Below are positions 39,823 through 46,972 of a stretch of DNA of 46,972 nucleotides, in pieces. The first letter of the stretch is position 1, and each line of letters starts with the position of its first letter. A program made the translations under genes and the position numbers. The stretch comes from Alphaproteobacteria bacterium (GTDB lineage: Bacteria; Pseudomonadota; Alphaproteobacteria; Micavibrionales; UBA2020): the NCBI GenBank assembly GCA_030682495.1, contig JAUXOC010000088.1, positions 1 to 46,972 of the forward strand. Direction: 5' to 3'. The notes under the pieces are model-generated. The model did no database searches and had not been told where the DNA came from. It saw only the letters and a list, made by a program, of their open reading frames with translations.

Positions 39823-41418
39823 ATGACCGACATCAACCAGCTCAGCCCCTGGCCGCTTCTGAAGGCGCATCACCAGAAGCTTGCCGCAACGCCTCTATCG
39901 GGTCTTTTTGCGCAGGATACGGCACGGTTTGACAAACTTTCGCTGCGCCTGCCCGGGCTTTTGGCGGATTATTCCAAGAACCATATCACCGAAGAAACCG
40001 TCTCCCTCCTCGTCTCCCTCGCGCGTGCGGCGGGGCTGGAAAAACGCCGCGACGCCATGTTCGCAGGCGAACGCATTAACCAGACTGAAAACCGCGCCGT
40101 GCTGCACACCGCGCTGCGTGCAGCAGCTGATGCACAGATGATGGTTGACGGCGAAAACGTCGTGCCCGCCGTACAGAAAACCCTTGCGCGCATGGGGCAG
40201 TTCAGCGAAGCCCTGCGCAGCGGCGCATGGACAGGCCATAGCGGCAAAGAGATCACGGATATCGTCAATATCGGCATCGGCGGCTCCAGCCTTGGCCCGC
40301 AATTGGTGTGCGAAGCGCTGGGCGCTTTTCATCACCCGCGCCTGCGCGCACATTATGTGGCGAACGTCGAAGCCTCCGATTTGGGCGGTACGCTGCGCCG
40401 GATCGACCCCGAGACCACGCTTTTTATCGTCGCCTCAAAAACCTTCACGACTGCCGAAACCATGCAGAACTCCCATATCGCACGCGACTGGCTGCTGGCG
40501 CATTACAAAGACGATAGCGCGTCTGTGGCAAAGCATTTCGTTGCGGCATCGACCAATACCTCTGCTGTCGCTGCTTTTGGCATTGCGCCGGAAAACATGT
40601 TCCCGTTCCAGGACTGGGTTGGCGGGCGGTATAGCGTCTGGTCATCGATCGGCCTGTCGGTCATGCTGATGGTCGGGGCGGATAAATTCGCAGAGTTCCT
40701 GTCCGGTGCGCGCGATATGGATGCGCATTTCAAAACCGCGCCGTTTGAAAAAAACCTACCCGTGCTTTTGGGGCTCCTCGGCCTGTGGCACCGCAACCTG
40801 TGCAATTATCCGGCGCTGGCTGTCATCCCCTACCACGCGGCGCTACGCCGCCTGCCTGCGTTTTTGCAGCAGCTGGACATGGAAAGCAACGGCAAGCGCG
40901 TGATGCAGGACGGCAAGCCCGTGCCTGTCGCCACCGGCCCGATTATCTTCGGCGAGCCGGGCACGGACGCGCAGCATAGTTTCTTCCAGTGGCTGCACCA
41001 GAGCCCCGATGTGGTGCCGGTCGATTTCATCGTCTGCGCAAAGCCGTCAGATGGCACTGCCGCACAGCACAGCATGCTGCTCGCCAATTGCCTTGCCCAG
41101 AGCGCCGCGCTGATGACCGGACAAAACAACACAGCCGAACCGCACCGCCATTTCACGGGTAACCGCCCCTCGACCACCTTCCTGCTCGACGCGCTGACGC
41201 CCTATACGCTTGGCCTGCTGCTGTCGATGTATGAACACAAGGTTTTCGTGCAGGGCGTTTTGTGGTGCGTGAACAGCTTTGACCAATGGGGCGTCGAGCT
41301 TGGCAAAGTCCTCGCCAAAGGCCTCGAGCCCGAAATCGCCGGTACAGCATCGCCCGACACCACCCGCGACGCCTCGACCGCTGGACTGGTTGCGCATATC
41401 CGCAGCCAAAGCACCTAA
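39823..41418 (+). CDS. pgi: glucose-6-phosphate isomerase
   Basis: 531 residues from the ATG at 39823; the frame opens earlier but the first 16 codons do not resemble Pgi. It interconverts glucose 6-phosphate and fructose 6-phosphate. Signature blocks: DIVNIGIGGSSLGPQLVCEAL, FIVASKTFTTAETMQN, VGGRYSVWSSIGLSVML, QLDMESNGKRV, FGEPGTDAQHSFFQWLHQ (catalytic His), KVFVQGVLWCVNSFDQWGVELGK (catalytic Lys). RBS-like GCAGGA. Complete and normal length. Confidence 0.97.
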   Translation: MTDINQLSPWPLLKAHHQKLAATPLSGLFAQDTARFDKLSLRLPGLLADYSKNHITEETVSLLVSLARAAGLEKRRDAMFAGERINQTENRAVLHTALRAAADAQMMVDGENVVPAVQKTLARMGQFSEALRSGAWTGHSGKEITDIVNIGIGGSSLGPQLVCEALGAFHHPRLRAHYVANVEASDLGGTLRRIDPETTLFIVASKTFTTAETMQNSHIARDWLLAHYKDDSASVAKHFVAASTNTSAVAAFGIAPENMFPFQDWVGGRYSVWSSIGLSVMLMVGADKFAEFLSGARDMDAHFKTAPFEKNLPVLLGLLGLWHRNLCNYPALAVIPYHAALRRLPAFLQQLDMESNGKRVMQDGKPVPVATGPIIFGEPGTDAQHSFFQWLHQSPDVVPVDFIVCAKPSDGTAAQHSMLLANCLAQSAALMTGQNNTAEPHRHFTGNRPSTTFLLDALTPYTLGLLLSMYEHKVFVQGVLWCVNSFDQWGVELGKVLAKGLEPEIAGTASPDTTRDASTAGLVAHIRSQST

Positions 41419-41442
41419 TCCTCTGCAAAAAAGCCTGAACGC

Positions 41443-41970
41443 ATGAATGAAAAATACCAACAAGAAGATCGTCAGAACGATGCCCAAAGCCATCCGCTCC
41501 ATCCTTGGTATACTTCAGCAGCTTACATTTCTGCGGCTCTGGCGCTGGGCTTTTTTTTGATTTCCACTGGCAGACGGGGGCGCCAAATCCTCCTTTCCGA
41601 AGCGATCGCATGGCACGAAACGGGCGTTATCTTGCTCCTGCTTCCCCTCCTCTTGGTCTTCCTCGGCCTTTTTCCTTTTCGAGACAAGCTACGTAGGCTG
41701 GACAGAAACCACCTCGCCTACCTGTTGATCATCACGTCTCCATTTTTTATAGTCGAAATGTACCTTGCGCAGTTTTATACTGAGGAAAATTACATCCTGA
41801 AGCCTCAAACCTCTACTCCGGCGGAGATCCACCTTCCTCTTCCTTTTGCATTATTGCCGATTATTTACGCATGGCTGATCTGGGCCGGATTGAACAGCTT
41901 CTGGCACCAACGCCTGATTTCGCTTTTTACACTGCCACAAGAACTCCTGTGCGCCTTTCGCCGAAAGTAA
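41443..41970 (+). CDS. four-TM membrane protein of unknown function
   Basis: 175 residues. Hydrophilic N-terminus (1-20) then about four TM helices: SAAYISAALALGFFLIS (25-42), ETGVILLLLPLLLVFLGLF (59-77), HLAYLLIITSPFFIVEMYLA (90-110) and LPFALLPIIYAWLIWAGL (133-150). No recognised family. It starts 24 bases after pgi without a clear RBS. The A/T-rich gap that follows holds the next gene's upstream region. Confidence 0.7.
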   Translation: MNEKYQQEDRQNDAQSHPLHPWYTSAAYISAALALGFFLISTGRRGRQILLSEAIAWHETGVILLLLPLLLVFLGLFPFRDKLRRLDRNHLAYLLIITSPFFIVEMYLAQFYTEENYILKPQTSTPAEIHLPLPFALLPIIYAWLIWAGLNSFWHQRLISLFTLPQELLCAFRRK

Positions 41971-42085
41971 GCCTTCACGAAAATCTTTCCGCAACAAGTC
42001 CTGCGACAGGAGAGCAATCGCCCTACATTGCTTACGTTTTTTATATAAATTATGTAAATTACAAAACATTTGCATTTTACGCAAT

Positions 42086-42099
42086 AATTTTGCAAAATT
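42086..42099. repeat. perfect 14-bp palindrome upstream of the oligopeptidase gene
   Basis: AATTTTGCAAAATT lies about 50 bases before the ATG at 42148, in an intergenic stretch (41971-42147) that is far more A/T rich than its surroundings. It could be an operator. No firm -35/-10 pair chosen. Confidence 0.5.
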
Positions 42100-42147
42100 T
42101 GCCCAGATTCATCTCAAAAATTTCGTAAATTAACAAAGGAGCCCGCA

Positions 42148-44400
42148 ATGGCTTTCGGACGTTCCCTGCGCCAGCTTGCTAACAAACTCTTCGGCAAGCA
42201 TGATCTGCCCGCCCCCGATAACGACAACCGCGCCCCGCGCCTGCCCAATATGCAGTTCACGGTATCGCCGGAGGAGCAGTTCCGCGCCGCAGAGCCGCCG
42301 GTCGATAACAGCCTTGTCGAGATCAAACACGGTACGCCGGTTTCCGACCCCTTCCGCCCGCTCGAAGACCTCGATGCCCCCGCAACGGCCACATGGGTCG
42401 GCAAGCAGAACGCCCGCTTTGAAGACTATATCAAAGGTCAGGAAGAAGGCATGAAACGCGCCGAGCAGTTTATGACCGATGCGCTCGATTACGACAGCTT
42501 CAGCCTGCCCAGCCGTTACGGCCAGAAATATTTCCGCACTTTTCACAAATCACTGGCAGCCCAAAGCGTTGTCGAGGTTGGCGACAGCGAAGAAGGCCCG
42601 TGGCGCCCGCTGATCGATCCCAATACGCTGAGCAAGGACGGCACGGTCGCCCTTTCCGGCTGGACCCCCAGCCCCGACGGCAAACGCGTGGTTTATCTGG
42701 TTTCCAAAGCCGGCAGCGATGCACAAACCCTGCATATCCGCGACGTCGAAACCGGCGAGGATCTGGCCGATACAATCGACAACTGCCGTTTTACCAGCGT
42801 CCTGTGGGACAAGGGCAGCAACGCAAGTTTCCAGTATACCTATCCCACGCATGACGACACCCGCCGCAGCGTGGTGAAGCACCACACCATCGGTGCCGAT
42901 GTCGCGTCCGATAAAACGGTTTATGAAGTTGCCGAGCCGGATTCCTTCGTGGGGCCGTCGCGCCTGTCGACCGCAAAATATGAATGGATGTGGCACAGCA
43001 TCGGCACGGATAAAAACAGCGGTGTTTCCTTCCGTCCCTTTGGCAGCAGCGAAGAGTTCCGCCAGATCACCGCACCGAAAACCTATACCGTCAGCCCGAT
43101 TGCGGAGCTGGAAGACGGCAAGATCCTCGCCGTCACCAACAAAGACGCCCCGCGCGGCAAACTGGTCAAGCTTGACCCCTATAACGCTGCGCCTGAAAAC
43201 TGGCAGACCGTGATCGACCAGCAGCCGGTGGACATCCTCGACAGCGCGATGATCCACAAAGGAAAGCTTTTTGCTTTCTATACTGTCGATACCGCCGAAG
43301 CCGTGCGCGTCTTCACGCCTGAAGGCGAGCACCTGCATGATATGCCCCTGCCCGTGCAATCCACGGCCGGATATGCGCGTATCCAGAAAGACGATGATTT
43401 CTTCACCATGGAAATCTCCGGCTGGCAAACACGGGGCGATGTTTACCGCTATGATATCGAGAGAAACAACCTCGATTTCGTGCGCAAAGGCGCGGCCAAA
43501 TATGACCTTTCCGACTGTGTGGTCGAGCGTATCCATGCCACCTCCAAAGACGGCACCAAAGTGCCGATGACGGTCATCCGCCACCCCGATACCCAGCTGG
43601 ATGGCAGCGCGGCGACGATCTTGTACGGCTATGGCGGGTTCAATGTCCCGCTGACGCCGGGCTATGACACGTCGATCATGCACTTCGTCAAATCCGGCGG
43701 CATTTACGTGCAGGCCAACCTGCGCGGTGGCGGCGAATTTGGCGAAGACTGGTACAATGGCGGCAGGCGCGAAAACAAGCAGAACGTCTTTGACGATTTC
43801 ATCGCTTGCGCCGAACATCTGCAAAAAAACAATTATACATCCAAAGACCGCCTTATCATCAACGGCGGCAGCAACGGCGGGCTTTTGACCTCTGCCACCA
43901 TGCTGCAGCGTCCAGATTTGTTCGGCGCGGTGATTACTGAAGTCGCCGTGACAGACATGTTCCGTTTCCACCTTGCCACCTATGGCGCGGCGTGGAAATC
44001 GGATTACGGCGATCCGGACGTCAAGGCTGATTTCAACACCGCCGCGCGCTATTCGCCGCTGCATAACGTGAAGCCGGGTGCGGCCTATCCCAAGCACCTG
44101 ATAAAAACGGCCGATCACGACGACCGTGTTGTGCCGTGGCACTCGTTCAAACTGGCCGCGACACTGCAAGCGAAATCAGCGCCCGACAACCTGACTCTGA
44201 TGCGCGTGGAGAAAGACGCCGGCCATGGTGCCGGACGTTCGATCCAGAAATACATTCAGGGCTGGGCGGAAACCTTCGGTTTCATCGAAAAAGCCATCGG
44301 CCCCGTTGACCAGAAAGCCTATAAAGCCAAAATCGACGCCGAACAAAAAGCCGATGGCAAGATCGTGCAGTTCATGCGCAAATTCAAGCCGGGGGCATAA
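42148..44400 (+). CDS. S9A prolyl oligopeptidase family serine peptidase
   Basis: 750 residues. N-terminal helix region and a seven-bladed beta-propeller (about 80-450), then the alpha/beta-hydrolase domain. The catalytic triad by motif is Ser575 in GGSNGGLL, Asp658 in ADHDDRVVP and His693 in DAGHGAG. Supporting features: ILYGYGGFNVPLTPGYDTSI and YVQANLRGGGEFGEDWYNGGRRENKQNVFDDF. No signal peptide, so probably cytoplasmic. It cleaves short proline-containing peptides. Strong RBS (AAAGGAG). Confidence 0.95.
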   Translation: MAFGRSLRQLANKLFGKHDLPAPDNDNRAPRLPNMQFTVSPEEQFRAAEPPVDNSLVEIKHGTPVSDPFRPLEDLDAPATATWVGKQNARFEDYIKGQEEGMKRAEQFMTDALDYDSFSLPSRYGQKYFRTFHKSLAAQSVVEVGDSEEGPWRPLIDPNTLSKDGTVALSGWTPSPDGKRVVYLVSKAGSDAQTLHIRDVETGEDLADTIDNCRFTSVLWDKGSNASFQYTYPTHDDTRRSVVKHHTIGADVASDKTVYEVAEPDSFVGPSRLSTAKYEWMWHSIGTDKNSGVSFRPFGSSEEFRQITAPKTYTVSPIAELEDGKILAVTNKDAPRGKLVKLDPYNAAPENWQTVIDQQPVDILDSAMIHKGKLFAFYTVDTAEAVRVFTPEGEHLHDMPLPVQSTAGYARIQKDDDFFTMEISGWQTRGDVYRYDIERNNLDFVRKGAAKYDLSDCVVERIHATSKDGTKVPMTVIRHPDTQLDGSAATILYGYGGFNVPLTPGYDTSIMHFVKSGGIYVQANLRGGGEFGEDWYNGGRRENKQNVFDDFIACAEHLQKNNYTSKDRLIINGGSNGGLLTSATMLQRPDLFGAVITEVAVTDMFRFHLATYGAAWKSDYGDPDVKADFNTAARYSPLHNVKPGAAYPKHLIKTADHDDRVVPWHSFKLAATLQAKSAPDNLTLMRVEKDAGHGAGRSIQKYIQGWAETFGFIEKAIGPVDQKAYKAKIDAEQKADGKIVQFMRKFKPGA

Positions 44401-44405
44401 GGCGT

Positions 44406-44987
44406 ATGACACGTACGGTTGTTTTTTACGATACGGAATTCACGACCTGGGAAGGCGCGATGCACGGCGGCTGGTCAGAGCCCGGCCAGTACCGCGAGCT
44501 GGTACAGATCGGCGCCATCCGTTTCGACATTGACAGGCTGCAAGAAGTCGACGAATTCCAGATCCTCGTCAAACCCGTCAAAAACCCCGTGCTGTCAGAT
44601 TTCTTCACCAAGCTCACCGGCATCAGCAATGACGATGTGGCACGCGAAGGCGTGCCCTTCCCCGATGCCTATCACGCCTTTATCGCCTTCGTGCAAAGCG
44701 ACCCGACATCGGCCTATGGGCAGGATGACAGCGTGGTGCGCGAAAACCTCGGCTGGGTCGGCATGCCGGATACCGAGGAAGATTTCAGCAGCTTTAACAT
44801 CGGCCCGTGGTTCATGGATAAAGGCGCCGATTTCGGCATTCGTCCCGGCGTCAATTCCGGCAAGCTGGCCGCCGTCTTAGGCGCACCGATGGACAGCATA
44901 CAGGAACACAACGCCCTGCACGATGCGCGATCTATCGCCGCCGCCTACCGCTTTCTGGTGCAGCACGGGGCGCTGGCGCCGTTTTAA
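44406..44987 (+). CDS. DEDDh-type 3'-5' exonuclease
   Basis: 193 residues. Exonuclease fold of the DnaQ/RNase T class: Asp9 and Glu11 in FYDTEFT, a second conserved Asp in SAYGQDDSV, and HNALHDARS with His168 and Asp173. It contains LVQIGAIRFDI and TKLTGISNDDV, which match the DnaQ core. It should trim 3' ends of nucleic acid; whether DNA or RNA is not clear. It starts 5 bases after the oligopeptidase stop. No separate domain for polymerase binding is seen. Confidence 0.88.
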   Translation: MTRTVVFYDTEFTTWEGAMHGGWSEPGQYRELVQIGAIRFDIDRLQEVDEFQILVKPVKNPVLSDFFTKLTGISNDDVAREGVPFPDAYHAFIAFVQSDPTSAYGQDDSVVRENLGWVGMPDTEEDFSSFNIGPWFMDKGADFGIRPGVNSGKLAAVLGAPMDSIQEHNALHDARSIAAAYRFLVQHGALAPF

Positions 44988-45025
44988 AGCATCAAATAAG
45001 AATATGAAGGCTCGAAACAGTTGGA

Positions 45026-45179
45026 CCCCTGCCTGCGCAGGGGCACGGTTCTGTTTCTTTACAACCATCCCAACAAACCAAAGCCGTCACACCGGCGCCA
45101 TGCTTTGCATGCGGGGCATGCTGCCGGTGTCCAGTTCTATATGGATGGTTTCTGGATTCCGGCCTGCGCCGGAATGACG
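45026..45179. repeat. composite palindromic repeat (REP/MITE-like)
   Basis: Three inverted repeats in the 199-base gap. IR1 at 45026-45043 is CCCCTGC-CTGC-GCAGGGG. IR2 has arms ACACCGGC (45089-45096) and GCCGGTGT (45123-45130). IR3 at 45156-45175 is ATTCCGGC-CTGC-GCCGGAAT. IR2 starts with CGTCA and IR3 ends with TGACG, forming outer ends. GGATTCC-type palindromes ending in AATGACG are widespread interspersed repeats in proteobacteria. It lies between convergent genes and may also help end transcription. Confidence 0.7.
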
Positions 45180-45186
45180 AAAATCT

Positions 45187-46972
45187 CTACTTATCGTCAT
45201 TCATCCGTAGTGCAGCGATGAAGGCGGATTGGGGGATTTCGATGTTGCCGTATTGGCGCATCTTTTTCTTGCCCTCTTTCTGCTTGTCGAGCAGCTTGCG
45301 TTTACGGCTGATGTCGCCGCCGTAGCATTTTGCTGTGACGTCTTTGCGCATGGCAGAAACATCTTCGCGCGCGATGATCTTGCCGCCGATGGAGGCCTGA
45401 ATGGCGACCTTGAACAGCTGGCGCGGGATCAGGTCTTTGAGGCGCTCGCACAATTGGCGGCCACGGCGTTCGGCTTGGCTGCGGTGGACGATCATCGATA
45501 GGGCATCGAGGATTTCGCCGTTGACCATGATATTCATGCGCACCAGATCGCCTTCCTCGAAACCGTCCAGCTGATAGTCCATGCTGGCATAGCCGCGGGA
45601 GATGGATTTCAGGCGGTCATAGAAATCGAAGACAACCTCGTTCAGCGGCAGACGGTAAATCGCCATGGCGCGGCTGCCGACCCATGTCAATTCTATCTGC
45701 ACGCCGCGGCGTTCCTGACAGAGCTGCAAAATACCGCCCAGATATTCATCGGGCACGAAGATTGTGGCCTTGATCCAGGGCTCTTCGATTTTTTCGATGC
45801 GCACCACATCCGGCATATCGGCAGGGTTATAAAGGTCGATCACTTCGCGATTGGTCAGATAGATCTTGTAGACCACCGACGGCGCGGTGGGGATCATGTC
45901 GAGGTTATATTCGCGCTCCAGCCGCTCCTGAATAATTTCAAGATGCAACAGACCGAGGAAGCCGCAGCGGAAGCCCATGCCGAGCGCATTAGAGCTTTCG
46001 GCTTCGTAATGCAGACTGGCATCGTTCAGCGCCAGTTTTCCGAGACTGTCGCGCAGTTTTTCAAAGTCACTGGAATCCAGCGGAAACAGGGAACAAAACA
46101 CCATCGGCACCGACGGCTTGAAGCCCGGCAAGTTATCGGTGCAAGGGTTGCGGTCAAACGTGATGGTATCGCCAATTTTTGTTTCGTGAATGGTCTTGAT
46201 ACCGCAGGTGATGAAACCCATCTCCCCCGGCTTCAATTCGCCCGTGATAACGTGCTTGGGCGTAAACACCCCCACGCGGTCGGCTTCGTACGCGGCCCCT
46301 GTGCTGACAAAACGCAGCTTGTCCTTGATCCGTACCGTGCCTTCGACAACGCGCACCAGAATAACCACGCCCAGATAGGCATCGTACCAGCTATCTACCA
46401 GCAGTGCCTTCAGCGGCGCATCCGGATCACCCTTCGGCGCAGGCAGGCGGGTGATGATGGCTTCGAGCAGTTCATCAATGCCGATACCGCTTTTGGCGGA
46501 GGTCAGCACCGCATTCGACGCATCAATACCAATCACGTCTTCGATTTGCAAACGCACCCGGTCCACGTCGGCGGCGGGCAGGTCGATCTTGTTGATGACG
46601 GGTACGATTTCAAGGTTGTTGTCGATGGCCTGATAAACGTTGGCGAGTGTCTGCGCCTCCACACCCTGACTTGCGTCCACAACCAGCAGCGCGCCCTCAC
46701 AGGCGGCAAGCGAACGGCTGACTTCATAGGCGAAATCCACGTGGCCGGGCGTGTCCATCAGGTTCAGGATATATTCTTTGCCGTCTTTGGCTTTGTAGGT
46801 CAGGCGCACGGTCTGCGCTTTGATGGTGATGCCGCGCTCGCGCTCAAGCTCCATGTTGTCGAGGATCTGTTCCTTCATTTCCCGCGCGGTCAAACCGCCG
46901 CAGGTCTGGATCAACCTGTCGGCAAGTGTTGACTTCCCATGGTCGATATGGGCAATAATCGAGAAGTTACGG
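45187..46972 (-). CDS. lepA: elongation factor 4 (LepA), N-terminus beyond the window
   Basis: Leftward gene with its stop at 45187-45189; the reading frame runs to the right edge (595 residues visible), where [13 protein letters not shown], the P-loop, is still in frame. The true start is just outside. GTPase motifs: [20 protein letters not shown]. The C-terminal region has the LepA-specific [32 protein letters not shown]. It back-translocates or remodels stalled ribosomes. The reported first Met inside the window is not the start. Confidence 0.97.
   Translation of the reverse strand, partial: RNFSIIAHIDHGKSTLADRLIQTCGGLTAREMKEQILDNMELERERGITIKAQTVRLTYKAKDGKEYILNLMDTPGHVDFAYEVSRSLAACEGALLVVDASQGVEAQTLANVYQAIDNNLEIVPVINKIDLPAADVDRVRLQIEDVIGIDASNAVLTSAKSGIGIDELLEAIITRLPAPKGDPDAPLKALLVDSWYDAYLGVVILVRVVEGTVRIKDKLRFVSTGAAYEADRVGVFTPKHVITGELKPGEMGFITCGIKTIHETKIGDTITFDRNPCTDNLPGFKPSVPMVFCSLFPLDSSDFEKLRDSLGKLALNDASLHYEAESSNALGMGFRCGFLGLLHLEIIQERLEREYNLDMIPTAPSVVYKIYLTNREVIDLYNPADMPDVVRIEKIEEPWIKATIFVPDEYLGGILQLCQERRGVQIELTWVGSRAMAIYRLPLNEVVFDFYDRLKSISRGYASMDYQLDGFEEGDLVRMNIMVNGEILDALSMIVHRSQAERRGRQLCERLKDLIPRQLFKVAIQASIGGKIIAREDVSAMRKDVTAKCYGGDISRKRKLLDKQKEGKKKMRQYGNIEIPQSAFIAALRMNDDK

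Noticed and set aside
1-46972. tRNA, rRNA, CRISPR array, insertion sequence, prophage or toxin-antitoxin locus
   Set aside because: None visible on either strand by reading; only small palindromic repeats found.

Overview
The window looks like ordinary chromosome from a flagellated alphaproteobacterium. The evidence is a CckA-type hybrid kinase directly behind flhB, a recA operator built from GTTC-N7-GTTC (the alphaproteobacterial LexA box), GANTC (CcrM) sites, and the familiar alphaproteobacterial order rsmB-rpe-heparinase II/III. The mix suggests a deep-branching, free-living or predatory lineage (Rhodospirillales or Micavibrio-like), but that placement is inference. I see no rRNA, tRNA, CRISPR array, insertion sequence or prophage.

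Layout. 157-9306 is a flagellar export and basal-body block: a leftward fhlB-(coiled coil)-fliO-fliP operon followed by a DUF3137-like gene, and a divergent rightward flgB-flgC-fliE-fliQ-fliR-flhB operon behind a near-perfect sigma-54 promoter, leading into cckA. 9313-13956 holds a putative membrane zincin, a small membrane protein, SOS-regulated recA and four small unknown genes. 13961-18593 holds a polytopic membrane protein, smpB, dapA and a periplasmic lytic transglycosylase. 18663-20661 is a partner-switching module (HATPase-REC-PP2C plus STAS) with its own sigma-54-like promoter, so it may belong to the flagellar regulon.

20933-29410 is a leftward run: a divergent guaB-like gene, an RsmB/RsmF-like methyltransferase, and a DUF58 / BatA-DUF4159 / membrane-protein set without its usual MoxR ATPase. 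29463-31649 is a leftward group: a protein-glutaminase-fold protein with its catalytic Cys replaced by Gly, a 68-residue protein resembling the glutaminase propeptide, a two-TM protein and rlmE. 31719-36916 holds heparinase II/III, rpe, an AT-richer exported protein, rsmB and a chorismate mutase. 36994-44987 runs rightward: an M16 peptidase pair, pgi, a membrane protein, an S9A oligopeptidase and a DEDDh exonuclease. lepA runs in from the right edge, preceded by a composite palindromic repeat.

Most attractive leads: the sigma-54-linked partner-switching module with an unusual domain order, the split glutaminase-like/propeptide-like pair, the IMPDH-like protein with an altered active site, and the apparently leaderless rpe promoter with two GANTC sites in its spacer. 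All functional statements come from reading motifs by eye; no database search was run.
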